Shown here one piece after another: positions 45,292-53,957 of a DNA stretch of 64,000 nucleotides. Under the pieces are notes generated by a model. It saw nothing but the letters and a program-made list of their open reading frames with translations, was not told the origin of the DNA and searched no databases. Origin of the DNA: Candidatus Methylomirabilis sp. (GTDB lineage: Bacteria > Muiribacteriota > Ozemobacteria > Ozemobacterales > Ozemobacteraceae); the NCBI GenBank assembly GCA_020722725.1, contig DYKG01000009.1, forward strand, positions 1 to 64,000, written 5' to 3'. The position numbers and the translations under genes are program-made. How positions within the stretch are numbered: the first letter of the stretch is position 1; each line of letters begins with the position of its first letter.

Positions 45292-45300
45292 AAATTATGC

Positions 45301-45567
45301 TCAGCCGAATTGGTAATGCTTGCGAACCGGGGCGCTGATTTTCCATTCACAGCTCATTCCCGCAGGAAAAACCACGAGATCGCCCGGCTTAATGGAAACC
45401 GGTTTGCCCCCGTCCGGAGTCACGGTAATATCGCCTTCGAGAATATAGCAGGTTTCCCTTTCATCGTAATGCCAGTGAAAAGTCGAGATTTCTTTCTGCC
45501 AGATTGGCCATGATTTCACCCCAAGCTTGGCAAGTTCAGTCTTTTCGGGTCTGGTGATGGTAATCAT
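45301..45567 (-). CDS. Small cupin protein (cupin_3/EutQ-like)
   Basis: About 88 residues from ATG 45567, chosen because AGGAGG lies just upstream; an earlier ATG adds 12 residues without support. The single cupin barrel shows motif 1 (HWHYDERETCYILEGDITV) and motif 2 (KPGDLVVFPAGMSCEW). The end WKISAPVRKHYQF is typical of DUF861/cupin_3 proteins. Metal ligands (His-His in WHY and the Glu) are partly present. Function is unknown; small sugar-binding or isomerase roles occur in the family. It is the first gene of a two-gene unit with nadE. Confidence 0.85.
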   Translation of the reverse strand: MITITRPEKTELAKLGVKSWPIWQKEISTFHWHYDERETCYILEGDITVTPDGGKPVSIKPGDLVVFPAGMSCEWKISAPVRKHYQFG

Positions 45568-45703
45568 AGAAATCCTCCTGCGGTTTTTCATAAAATACCG
45601 CAATCCGTTGAAAAACTAAAGTAAGAAAAGACACCAGCATTTAAACGTTTCTACCGCAGCAGCACAAAAATTTCAATCAAAGATTGGAGTTAAACATAAA
45701 AAA

Positions 45704-46612
45704 TCAGCGCAGAAGAGCCTGGGACGAAGCGATGAGGTTTTGCAGGCTCGGGGGAATGTAGGTGCGTGATGGGCCTGGAGGTGGCAGAGAAACTGCGTTC
45801 TGGCCAAGTTTCATTATTTTGCCGGATTTCTCGTTGTCCATCAGGCCCAAGACGCGGCCTGCATGGGCCGGGGGAAGACCGGTGACGATGTCATAAATCA
45901 GCTGGTCATCAGCCACTTCGTTGAAAATCGCGGCGAGTGATGAAGCATCCATTACTGCGGCGATGTTGCGAACCTGGTCGAGGCGCCGTCCCTCTTCCAT
46001 GAATCTGATCAGGCTGGATTCAAGGTTCGCCGATTCTGAAGCAAGTTTTCTGGATAAGTCATCGATAGCCAGTTTTCTGGATTCGAGGTCTTTTTTTTCT
46101 TCTTCGAACTTCTTTTTTTCGAGCAGCAGCTCTTCCTGCTGTTTGCGAAGGTCTTCCATTGACTGGTTGTAACGTTCTTTCTGGGTGCGTATCAATCCGC
46201 GATAAGTGCTTTCCAGCTCTTTGGCGCGAATTTCCAGGTCTTTGTTGCCCTGGGTGATTTCACGGTCGAAGCGTTCCTGCTGTTTGATCATCAACTGCTG
46301 GAAACGTTCTTCTTCAGGCAACTGGTGCAGCTGCACAAAATCATAATATGGGGCCAGCGGCCATTTGCTGCGCCAGTTTTCAGGAATTTTATATCGAAAT
46401 GGCACCAGATCGAGAAAGTCGAGGGCAAGAACCGTGAAAAAAGTTGCAACTCCCAGTGATAGCAGAAGAAAGCTGAAAGCTATCCGGCTGAGAGCTTTGT
46501 ATATTCGCGACGGCTCTTTTGGCGCCTCTGATTCGGTTGCGTCCTTCTTTTCCTCGCCACTCATGAGTTCGGGCGGTATTTCTATATCCTGTTTAAGTTT
46601 TTTTTCATCCAT
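45704..46612 (-). CDS. MotE/FlbB-like flagellar protein with MgtE-N-type domain
   Basis: 302 residues. A cytoplasmic charged N-terminus is followed by one transmembrane helix (about 41-68). A long coiled coil rich in Glu, Lys and Gln (about 105-215) comes next. The C-terminal domain resembles the MgtE intracellular N-domain (MDASSLAAIFNEVADDQLIY, then GLPPAHAGRVLGLMD). This layout matches MotE/FlbB-like proteins, which help recruit or stabilise the motor stator or collar. It is the last gene of the flagellar operon, 14 bases after the SLT-like gene. A stub hairpin (CAATC/GATTG followed by TTTTT) lies about 30 bases downstream. Confidence 0.7.
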   Translation of the reverse strand: MDEKKLKQDIEIPPELMSGEEKKDATESEAPKEPSRIYKALSRIAFSFLLLSLGVATFFTVLALDFLDLVPFRYKIPENWRSKWPLAPYYDFVQLHQLPEEERFQQLMIKQQERFDREITQGNKDLEIRAKELESTYRGLIRTQKERYNQSMEDLRKQQEELLLEKKKFEEEKKDLESRKLAIDDLSRKLASESANLESSLIRFMEEGRRLDQVRNIAAVMDASSLAAIFNEVADDQLIYDIVTGLPPAHAGRVLGLMDNEKSGKIMKLGQNAVSLPPPGPSRTYIPPSLQNLIASSQALLR

Positions 46613-46626
46613 TTCCGCCTGATTCC

Positions 46627-47208
46627 TTATTCATCGTCATTTTCTTTGCCAAGGCCGGCCATAATCTGAGAAACAAAATTTTTCGTGTCGGAAAACGGAG
46701 GCATGCCGCCAAACCGCTTTACCGTCGCTGGGTCACTGTTATAGGCGGCAAGCGCCAGTGACATGTCGCCGCCATTTTTCTGCAGCATCTGTGAAAGATG
46801 CCGGGTTCCAGCAGAAATGTTCTGGGTTGGATCAAAAGGATTGGTATAACCAAACTGTCTGAAAATATCGGGTTTAACCTGCATCAGTCCGAGCCCGCCG
46901 TTTTTGCCGACCGCTTCAGGGTCATATCCTGATGCAACGGCGATCAGGCGTCGAACCACCTCCGGCGGCAGTTCATGGTCTTTTGAATGTTTGTCTACCA
47001 GATTATCGATGTCTGCTTTCAATTCGGCAGAAGGCTCAAGCTTCTTGACTGCAGCAGATTTGCCGGCGGGCGCGGCGGGGTTGGTGGCTTCGGTCAGCGC
47101 TTCGGAAAAAGTCTTGTCAGGAAGGGGGTTGCGGCGGCGACTGAACTGGGCGCAGCTTTTTTTGAGCTGATCGACCCTTTCCTGAATTCTTTTCATGTTC
47201 TCAAGCAT
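46627..47208 (-). CDS. Lytic-transglycosylase-like protein lacking the catalytic Glu
   Basis: 193 residues. The C-terminal half follows the SLT fold: PPEVVRRLIAVASGYDPEAV, GGLGLMQVKPD, NPFDPTQNISAGTRHLSQML and LALAAYNSDPATV. The catalytic Glu of the usual xxES motif is replaced (IAVASGYD), and the later YNAGP is YNSDP. No signal peptide is seen; the N-terminus is helical and basic. Catalysis is therefore doubtful, and it may serve as a structural or peptidoglycan-binding flagellar part. It overlaps fliJ by eight bases and precedes the MotE-like gene. Confidence 0.78.
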   Translation of the reverse strand: MLENMKRIQERVDQLKKSCAQFSRRRNPLPDKTFSEALTEATNPAAPAGKSAAVKKLEPSAELKADIDNLVDKHSKDHELPPEVVRRLIAVASGYDPEAVGKNGGLGLMQVKPDIFRQFGYTNPFDPTQNISAGTRHLSQMLQKNGGDMSLALAAYNSDPATVKRFGGMPPFSDTKNFVSQIMAGLGKENDDE

Positions 47209-47653
47209 CGCTGTTTTCTCCCTGGCCTGATTTTAAACGTCCGCCATATTCGTCGAGATTGCGCTGTTCCCGTTTCTGCTGTTCCTTGCGCCAGTTGGCT
47301 TCATCGTTTTCCCTCATTTTTTCGTAAGTTTTGCGGTTTCGCCGTTTTTGCATAAGCTCCTGCATGATTTTTTCGCGTTGCCTGATCAGGCGCTCAAGCT
47401 CTTCTTCGTGAAATTCCCAGGATTTCTGCAATCTCGCCAGATATGCGGGGTAAAGCTGCAGTTTGAGCATGTCACCGTTCTGCAGATCGATGATTTTATT
47501 CTGCAGGGCGGTTGCGTAATCATCTTTGAACTTTCTGATACTTGCATTTGCTTCGGCAATCTGGCCATCTTTTCGGGCCAGTTGATTTTTGACCTCGTTT
47601 TCTTCATGAATGCAAATCTGCAGGAGTTGTTGAAATCTGAATTTAAATGCCAT
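47201..47653 (-). CDS. fliJ: Flagellar export protein FliJ
   Basis: 150 residues, almost entirely alpha-helical coiled coil rich in Gln, Lys, Arg and Glu. The start MAFKFRFQQLLQICIHEE is the usual FliJ N-terminus. FliJ sits in the centre of the FliI hexamer and links the ATPase to FlhA in the flagellar export apparatus. It follows fliI after seven bases, the normal order. Identification rests on this start, length and position, since FliJ sequences are weakly conserved. Confidence 0.87.
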   Translation of the reverse strand: MAFKFRFQQLLQICIHEENEVKNQLARKDGQIAEANASIRKFKDDYATALQNKIIDLQNGDMLKLQLYPAYLARLQKSWEFHEEELERLIRQREKIMQELMQKRRNRKTYEKMRENDEANWRKEQQKREQRNLDEYGGRLKSGQGENSDA

Positions 47654-47660
47654 TCAGTAA

Positions 47661-48971
47661 TCATCCGACAATCCTGGACAGGCTGTCAAGGCTGTTTTGA
47701 AAATTCACCACTTCGGTGATTCCCTGTTTGATGAAGCTTTCAATCAATGGATGTTTCTGAATGGCTTCGTCGATTTTCGGATCAGAACCTGCTTTGTAGG
47801 CTCCAAGACTGATTGCATCCGAATTTTTTGCGAAAGTTGAATAGATATTGCGAAGCTTGCCGGCGTTTTCGTAATGTCGCTTTTGCGTAATTTCCGGCAT
47901 CAGACGGGAAATTGATGAGAGAATGTCGATAGCTGGATAAACATTTTGATGGGCAAGCTCACGGCTGAGCACCAGATGGCCGTCAAGAATACCTCTGACC
48001 GCATCGGCGACCGGCTCATCCATATCGCCCCCTTCAACGAGAACGGTATAAATGCCGGTGATCGAGCCTTTTCTCGCGGTGCCTGCCCGTTCAAGCAGCT
48101 TGGGCAGCAGCGAAAAAACAGACGGAGTATAGCCTCGGGTGGTGGGCGGTTCGCCGACTGCCAGGCCGATTTCGCGCTGGGCCAGAGCGAAGCGGGTAAC
48201 CGAATCCATCATCAGCATCACATTTTTGCCCTTATCGCGGAAATATTCAGCGATAGCGGTTGCGGCAAAGGCGGTTTTAACCCTGACCAGCGCCGGTCGG
48301 TCAGAGGTTGCGACAACTACGATCGAGCGCCGCATGCCTTCAGGGCCCAGATCTTTTTCGAGAAACTCACGAACTTCGCGTCCTCGTTCACCAATCAGCG
48401 CAACAACATTGATGTCAGCCTGTGACTGGCGGCAGATCATGCCCATCAGCGTACTTTTTCCCACACCTGAGCCGGCAAAAATCCCCATTCTCTGCCCGCC
48501 GCCGATAGTCAGCAGACCATCAATGGCTCTGACCCCGGTGGGCAAGGGCTCGGTAATGCGTTTGCGGGTAAACGGGTTGGGTGGTTCGCGATTAATCGGC
48601 ACATGTGTAATGCCCGGCGGCAGATCGCCTTTATCGTCAATCGGGTGGCCGAGGCCGTCGAGCAGGCGACCGAGCAGTTCTTCGCCGGCGGGCATTGTCA
48701 AAGGCATGCCGGTGGGGATTACTTCACTGCCCTGTCGGATACCTTCGGTATGTATCAGTGGCATCAACAGGACGCTGCCGCGACGAAAACCGACAATTTC
48801 ACAGGGCAGCGGGCCTTGTGGCGTAATAATCTGGCAGATATCGCCGACCGGGTTCTGGGGGCCGGTCGCCTCGATGAGCAGACCGACGACCTGGGTTACC
48901 CGACCGTTGACCCTGATTGGGTCAACTTTTGCCATCAGATCAGCATACTCGTTAAAATTAAAACTGCTCAT
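47661..48971 (-). CDS. fliI: Flagellum-specific ATPase FliI
   Basis: 436 residues homologous to F1-beta. Walker A is FAGSGVGKSTLMG, Walker B is NVMLMMDSVTRFA, and the start (VNGRVTQVVGLLIEATGP) is the usual FliI domain. ALIGERGREVREF and EVGEPPTTRGYTPSVFSLLP-type segments are present. It energises unfolding and export of flagellar substrates with FliH and FliJ. Its ATG overlaps the fliH stop by four bases. Confidence 0.97.
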   Translation of the reverse strand: MSSFNFNEYADLMAKVDPIRVNGRVTQVVGLLIEATGPQNPVGDICQIITPQGPLPCEIVGFRRGSVLLMPLIHTEGIRQGSEVIPTGMPLTMPAGEELLGRLLDGLGHPIDDKGDLPPGITHVPINREPPNPFTRKRITEPLPTGVRAIDGLLTIGGGQRMGIFAGSGVGKSTLMGMICRQSQADINVVALIGERGREVREFLEKDLGPEGMRRSIVVVATSDRPALVRVKTAFAATAIAEYFRDKGKNVMLMMDSVTRFALAQREIGLAVGEPPTTRGYTPSVFSLLPKLLERAGTARKGSITGIYTVLVEGGDMDEPVADAVRGILDGHLVLSRELAHQNVYPAIDILSSISRLMPEITQKRHYENAGKLRNIYSTFAKNSDAISLGAYKAGSDPKIDEAIQKHPLIESFIKQGITEVVNFQNSLDSLSRIVG

Positions 48972-50104
48972 ATGGCATTCTGGCTTTTGCGAAATCTTTC
49001 GATCAGAGCTTTTTCGAGTTCGCCGGCCTGGCTTTCGATGGTTGCGTCGATGGTTCCAACGCCGGTTTCGATTTTGATGCCACCCGGTGATAGAGTCGGG
49101 TCTTCAACGATACGCAATTCGGCAACCGAACTGAGTTTCGACATGAAAGCATCTTTGTGGGCCTGACACATTGCCTTATCTTTTATATTGATGCGTAATA
49201 CGATTTTGTCGGTATCGGCAATTTTGTTGATTGCATAGTCAAGGTTTTTCAGAATGATATCGGGCTGGGCAAGAGGTTCGACCTTGATGACGCTGCGGGC
49301 AAATGCGATTACCAGGCGCAGCATTTCCTCTTCAGAGGCCTTAATAATGCCAATTCGGCTGGTCTGCAGCTCGCTGATCAACATTTCGGTTTCTTTCATC
49401 AGGTTCTGCCAGTCAAGTCTGGCTTCATGCAGTCCCTGTTCTTCACCGGCCGATATGCCCTTTTCTTCGCCGAGCGCAAAGCCTTCTTTATAAGCCTTGT
49501 CTCGCCATGATTCAACTTCGAGCTTTGCCGCTTTCTTGATTGCTTCGGCTTCGGCTTTGGCAGCCTCAGTGATTGACCTGGACGATTCTTTGGCCATTTC
49601 AATGGTCTTTCGTGCTTCGGTTTCGCTTTCGGCGCGACGGGCAGCGGCAGACTGGCTCATTTCGGCCTCTTTCATTGAAAGCAGGCGTTCTTTTTCTTTC
49701 AGCTCTTCTTCCCAGCCGCGCAGTTCTTCTTCAAGGGCTTCAAGTTCGAGCTCTTTTATTTTAATTGCTTCAAGGGCTGCACTGTGTCGGGCTTTTTTGG
49801 CAGCGTATGAAAGCTGACTGCCTTGATGCGGCGCAGGTTTTACCGGATCTTCGCCGTTTGCTGCCTCATTTTTTGAGTTGATTTCGTCAGCATTTTCTGC
49901 TTTTGCCTTTTTGGCGCCGGTAATCATTTTCTCGCCAGAGCCGGCAAGATGCTCGGGCGACAGAGCTTTAAAAACCTCATCAGTAAAGGCTTCTTCTTCA
50001 GGCGGCATCACCTTGGGAGGTTCGGGTATTTTCTGGTGATGAGGAATGAAAACCTTTTTATCAGGTTCGATATTGATCTGACTTGCTTTAAGGATTCTGG
50101 CCAT
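48968..50104 (-). CDS. fliH: Flagellar assembly protein FliH
   Basis: 378 residues, longer than the common 230-290. The first about 100 residues are Pro/Lys/Glu-rich and variable. A long coiled coil (about 105-215, with ELELEALEEELRGWEEEL) follows. The conserved V-type ATPase E-subunit-like C-terminus (about 235-375) includes LVIAFARSVIK and GGIKIETGVGTIDATIESQ. FliH binds and controls FliI and docks it to the C-ring. It is coupled to fliI and lies 19 bases after the FliG-like gene. Confidence 0.88.
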   Translation of the reverse strand: MARILKASQINIEPDKKVFIPHHQKIPEPPKVMPPEEEAFTDEVFKALSPEHLAGSGEKMITGAKKAKAENADEINSKNEAANGEDPVKPAPHQGSQLSYAAKKARHSAALEAIKIKELELEALEEELRGWEEELKEKERLLSMKEAEMSQSAAARRAESETEARKTIEMAKESSRSITEAAKAEAEAIKKAAKLEVESWRDKAYKEGFALGEEKGISAGEEQGLHEARLDWQNLMKETEMLISELQTSRIGIIKASEEEMLRLVIAFARSVIKVEPLAQPDIILKNLDYAINKIADTDKIVLRINIKDKAMCQAHKDAFMSKLSSVAELRIVEDPTLSPGGIKIETGVGTIDATIESQAGELEKALIERFRKSQNAI

Positions 50105-50123
50105 TCAGTGGTTTTTTCCTTTA

Positions 50124-50567
50124 CTAGTAAACCAGATCGTTGGTCGGGCGGTTGATGAACATTTCGCGGCCGGTGATGAGTTCGGTAACGATGGCGAGAA
50201 TGCGATCCTGGGCGCCGAGAATATCTACTTCACGTGATGGGCCGGTTGCGGCAATCTCGGCTTTGAGATCCTGCAGGTTGCGCGGCGACATGTTCATCGC
50301 AATATTCTTAAGAACCGCCTGCGGGGTGCCTTTCAGTGCCACAGCCAGGTCACGCAGCTGAATGAGTTTGAGCATTTTCTGAATGCCTCGGGCGTCGGCA
50401 TAGGCCAGATCGTCGAAGGTGAGAATTTTCTTACGCAACTCACTGGCGAGGTGGGGAACATCTTTCTGCAGGCCGTTAAGAATATTGCGGTTGGTTTTCG
50501 CATCGCAATAGCGCATGATTCTTGCAAGAATCTCCATGCCGGTGCTGGTTTCGAGTTGACTAGCCAA
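50124..50567 (-). CDS. Stand-alone FliG C-domain paralogue
   Basis: 147 residues that match only the middle-to-C-terminal part of FliG: MEILARIMRYCDAKTNRNIL, KKILTFDDLAYADARGIQKM, RDLAVALKGTPQAVLKNIAM and NMSPRNLQDLKAEI. The N-terminal FliF-binding domain and the EHPQ motif of the middle domain are missing. Full-length fliG lies immediately upstream and overlaps it by eight bases. The sequence has diverged: the torque-helix charges differ from those of the full copy. It could be a switch-complex accessory subunit or a regulator of motor assembly. Confidence 0.85.
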   Translation of the reverse strand: MASQLETSTGMEILARIMRYCDAKTNRNILNGLQKDVPHLASELRKKILTFDDLAYADARGIQKMLKLIQLRDLAVALKGTPQAVLKNIAMNMSPRNLQDLKAEIAATGPSREVDILGAQDRILAIVTELITGREMFINRPTNDLVY

Positions 50568-51612
50568 TCAATTCCTCCTCTCCCGGGCGGGCAATGACGA
50601 CTTCGCCGCGGGCTTCGAGTTTCTTCACAATGGCGACGATGCGCTGCTGAGCCTGATCCACGTCTCTGATGCGGACCGGACCCATGTAGGCCATTTCTTC
50701 TTTGAGCATTTCGGCCGCGCGTTTTGACATGTTTTTGTAGAATTTTTCCTTGACTTCGTCGGTGACGCCTTTGAGCGATATCGACAGATCTTTCATGTCG
50801 ACTTCCTTCATCAGGCGCTGCAGACTGCGGTCGTCGATGAGAACCACGTCTTCGAAGACGAACAGGCGTTTCTTGACTTCGTCGGCAAGGCTTGGTTCCT
50901 GAACTTCCATGGTTTCGATGATGTTCTTTTCGGTGGCGCGTTCTACCGCATTCAATACGCCGATAAGAGAATCTATACCGCCGACGCTGGTGAAATCCTG
51001 GCCGATAATCGACGACAGGCGTTCTTCGAGATAGTTTTCAACTTCTCTGGTAATTTCAGGACTGGTGCGGTCCATTAGTGCCAGACGTTTGGCAATTTCA
51101 ACCTGAGTGTCAGGAGTCATGGATTGCAGAATAACCGCTGATTTTTCCGGCTGCAGATAAGCCAGAATCAAAGCGACGGTCTGTGGGTGTTCATTCTGAA
51201 TCAGGGTTGCAAGCTGGGTTGGGTCAGCGGTTCGAGCCGCTTCAAATGGCTGAACCTGTAATGAAGTACCCATGCGGGCCATAATTTCAAGAGCCTTGCC
51301 TGGACCAATGGTTTTTTCAAGCAAATGTTTGGCATATTCCAGGCCTCCTTCGGCGTAGAATCTGCGGGCCATCATCAGCTGCTCAAATTCGAACAGAACG
51401 GCAAGCTTTTCTTCCGTTGAAATTTTGCGATGTCTCGCAATTTCGATGGTCAGAACTTCAATTTCTGCATCAGAAAGTGACTGTAGAACCACGCCACTGG
51501 TTTCGGGGCCGAGAAAAATCAGCAGAATTGCGGCTTTGGCTCGCCCCGAAATATTAAGAGGAGGTAGATCTTCGATATTGATGACCGGTGCATTTTCTTC
51601 CTGTTTAGCCAC
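50560..51612 (-). CDS. fliG: Flagellar motor switch protein FliG
   Basis: 350 residues, the usual length. The N-terminal domain (ISGRAKAAILLIFLGPE), the middle domain with IQNEHPQTVALILAYL, and the C-terminal torque-generating domain (RLFVFEDVVLIDDRSLQRLM, then MSKRAAEMLKEEM) are all present. FliG couples the MS ring to the stator and forms the upper C-ring. It starts 16 bases after fliF and is followed by its own truncated paralogue. Confidence 0.97.
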   Translation of the reverse strand: MAKQEENAPVINIEDLPPLNISGRAKAAILLIFLGPETSGVVLQSLSDAEIEVLTIEIARHRKISTEEKLAVLFEFEQLMMARRFYAEGGLEYAKHLLEKTIGPGKALEIMARMGTSLQVQPFEAARTADPTQLATLIQNEHPQTVALILAYLQPEKSAVILQSMTPDTQVEIAKRLALMDRTSPEITREVENYLEERLSSIIGQDFTSVGGIDSLIGVLNAVERATEKNIIETMEVQEPSLADEVKKRLFVFEDVVLIDDRSLQRLMKEVDMKDLSISLKGVTDEVKEKFYKNMSKRAAEMLKEEMAYMGPVRIRDVDQAQQRIVAIVKKLEARGEVVIARPGEEELIG

Positions 51613-51628
51613 AATTTTTCACCCCCGC

Positions 51629-53527
51629 CTAATCGCTCAGCCACAGACGCAGAACCGAGACTGCATCTTCGGGCTTGGTTTCGACGAGCTGGCGAACTCT
51701 TTCTTCGAGCAGTTCGCGTGCTTTGGCCTGTTCCGAAAGTTTTTCGAGTTCTTCTTCGCGTGCGCGGTCGCGTTCGGTGATGACGGCCTGTAGTCTTTCG
51801 AGACCTTCTGCCAGAGTTCCGTCTTTTTTCTTCTGGAAAGCTTCGCGGTAGATGAACTGTTCTTCCGGTGTCATTTCTTCAAAGTCGGGGGGCAGAGAAT
51901 CGTTGTCCATGGCATATTGATAGGCAGCCAGGCGCAGATCCTGAACTTTTTTCTTCTTTTCGGCCATATCGGTAATTTCGGGGAAGAAATTCTTGATGTC
52001 TTTGAAGCGTCTTTCCCAGTCGCGCCACTGCTGTTCCGACTGGCGGTGCATCTGCTGCTCGCGTGCCATTTTAAGTGCTTCGGCTTCGGCGGCGGCTTCC
52101 TGCAGGCGTGCCTGTTCGCGGGCCAGGGCTCTGGCTCTGGAAACTCTGACGAAAATATAGATGAGCCCCAGGAAAATCGGGAAGGCCATCAACAGGCCTA
52201 CAACTATCATGAACATCTGTTTCTCCTGCTGTTTCTTCAGAGCAAATGCCGCTCTGGCACGTTCAACTTCTTCATTCTTGAAGGGCATTGCCATCAACGC
52301 CAGCTTGTCGCCCCTGGCTTTGTCAAAGCCCACGGTATTTTTTGCGATTTCAGTGATGTTGGCTTCAATTTCCTTAACTGAGTCAGGATCGGAGTTCAGA
52401 ACTACCGACACCGTCAATCTCTTTATCGTACCCTGATTCTTGACATATTTTTCTTTCGATCTGGTGACTTCAAAGTTTTCTATGTTACCGGTTCGATCAT
52501 ACTTGTTCCAGGTGTTGTTCTCGGTGCCGGGGTAGGCAGGGGCACCGGGAGGCAGATTTGAGTTAACCCCAGGTTCGCCGTCTTCGATCAGGTCACGGCC
52601 CTGGTAATGCTCTTCTTCGTTTTTGCGCGAGATTACGATACCGGTATTGCTGCCCTCAATCGGGGGAATAACGACATCGCTGACCGCTTCCTTCTGATCG
52701 AAATCCATCTCAAGCCTGACTCTGACGATCGCGTTGCCGAAACCGAACATTTCTTCGAGCTGGCTCTGCAGGTCTTTTTTAAGCAGCTTTTCCTGCTCGC
52801 GGGTATGCTTTGCCTGTGCGGTTTTGATCTTATCGAGGCCCATGGCTTCTTCGTCTTCGATGATACGGGTAAGGTCGCGGGCTTCGGTATCGGAAATTCT
52901 GATGCTGTCAGGGCTCAAGCCCTCAACTGCCGAGCAGACCCAGTCTCTGATTGCTCTTACCTGGTCCTGGGTAATTTCATGCCCGGGTTTCAGTTTGAGC
53001 AGAACCGCAGCCGATGGTTCTTTCTGGTCTTCTTTGAAAACTTCTTTTTTGGGCTTAACAATATTGACATTGGCTTCTTCAATTGGCCCCATTCGGATCA
53101 GAGTTTCTTCGAGCTCTGCCTGCAGGCCTCGTACGTAGTTCAGATCGAATTCCTGCTGGGTAGTGCCGGCAAAAATCGAGCGCTCGTCGATCAGCTTCTG
53201 CCAGCCCGGTTTGGCGAGGGGCAGGCTTTTTTCCTGAGCCAGTTGCAGCAGAATGTATGATTTGTCGACCAGCGGTACGCGCACATCAGTACTGTCTGCA
53301 CCGAGTTTATATTCGACTCCGAGCTCCTGAAGCTTGGAGACAACCTTGCTTGCATCTTCGAGTTTGAGTTTTTCTTCAAAGAGCGGTATGAATTCTTTGG
53401 TGGTGCCCCACATTGAGGCGGTTATGATGCCCAGAACTACCAGGCCGACGATCACCGCAAGGCCTATCTGCTGGCTCCGGGGCATTCTGGCTATCGGTTC
53501 CCAGAGCTGCCTGAGGAATTCAGTCAT
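51629..53527 (-). CDS. fliF: Flagellar MS-ring protein FliF
   Basis: 632 residues. Two transmembrane helices flank the periplasmic ring-building region (about 24-44 and 450-472). YscJ/FliF ring motifs are visible (GVEYKLGADSTDVRVP, then TQQEFDLNYVRGLQAELE). A Gly/Pro-rich loop follows (near 325-345), and the C-terminal cytoplasmic end (PEDAVSVLRLWLSD) is the FliG-binding helix. A longer than usual charged cytoplasmic insert, Glu/Lys/Arg-rich, lies at about 480-610. A separate promoter lies before it, 90-110 bases from the start. Confidence 0.97.
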   Translation of the reverse strand: MTEFLRQLWEPIARMPRSQQIGLAVIVGLVVLGIITASMWGTTKEFIPLFEEKLKLEDASKVVSKLQELGVEYKLGADSTDVRVPLVDKSYILLQLAQEKSLPLAKPGWQKLIDERSIFAGTTQQEFDLNYVRGLQAELEETLIRMGPIEEANVNIVKPKKEVFKEDQKEPSAAVLLKLKPGHEITQDQVRAIRDWVCSAVEGLSPDSIRISDTEARDLTRIIEDEEAMGLDKIKTAQAKHTREQEKLLKKDLQSQLEEMFGFGNAIVRVRLEMDFDQKEAVSDVVIPPIEGSNTGIVISRKNEEEHYQGRDLIEDGEPGVNSNLPPGAPAYPGTENNTWNKYDRTGNIENFEVTRSKEKYVKNQGTIKRLTVSVVLNSDPDSVKEIEANITEIAKNTVGFDKARGDKLALMAMPFKNEEVERARAAFALKKQQEKQMFMIVVGLLMAFPIFLGLIYIFVRVSRARALAREQARLQEAAAEAEALKMAREQQMHRQSEQQWRDWERRFKDIKNFFPEITDMAEKKKKVQDLRLAAYQYAMDNDSLPPDFEEMTPEEQFIYREAFQKKKDGTLAEGLERLQAVITERDRAREEELEKLSEQAKARELLEERVRQLVETKPEDAVSVLRLWLSD

Positions 53528-53611
53528 TATTTGCTACTCCCTACTCCGTTTTCCGTGCCCTGTTTTTATTGTGTATTCAGGTTTTTCGGGCCCGAGGTTT
53601 TCGATTTACTA

Positions 53612-53640
53612 TTTATAGTACGCAGAATTGAATCTGTAAA
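53612..53640 (-). promoter_or_regulatory. Putative internal promoter before fliF
   Basis: On the minus strand TTTACA (53640-53635) and TATAAA (53617-53612) are exactly 17 bases apart in the 120-base fliE-fliF gap. This gap is the only sizeable break in the flagellar operon, so the MS-ring/switch/export half may have separate transcription. Confidence 0.5.
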
Positions 53641-53647
53641 GACTTTA

Positions 53648-53947
53648 TTAGAAATTCATACGCATTATTTCCTTGTATGCTTCGAGCGCCTTCCCCCTTA
53701 CTTCCAAAGTAAGATTCATGGCAGTTTTCGCCTTTTCGGCGGCGATCATGACATCATGCAGGTTTTCTACACGGCCAAGAACCGCGTCCTGGGTCAATTT
53801 TTCCGAGGTTTTTCCCAGCTGGTCCACTTCGTCGATCGCATTCTGAAACTGGTCGAGGAAAGTGCGCCACTGTTCCTTCGCATTGGTGCGCTGCTGTTCG
53901 GGCCGGCACTGCAGCTCATTAAACGGGTTGCGTTCAAGTATTCTCAT
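53648..53947 (-). CDS. fliE: Flagellar hook-basal body protein FliE
   Basis: 99 residues, the usual size. The C-terminal block is diagnostic (LHDVMIAAEKAKTAMNLTLE followed by AYKEIMRMNF). FliE joins the MS ring to the proximal rod and is the first rod protein exported. It follows flgC after ten bases, the standard flgB-flgC-fliE order. A 120-base gap separates it from fliF. Confidence 0.95.
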   Translation of the reverse strand: MRILERNPFNELQCRPEQQRTNAKEQWRTFLDQFQNAIDEVDQLGKTSEKLTQDAVLGRVENLHDVMIAAEKAKTAMNLTLEVRGKALEAYKEIMRMNF

Positions 53948-53957
53948 CTTTCAATCC

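Noticed and set aside
48139-49077. A 312-residue plus-strand frame over fliI/fliH
   Set aside because: It is the antisense of strongly conserved FliI sequence with biased Arg/Ser/Pro content typical of shadow frames.
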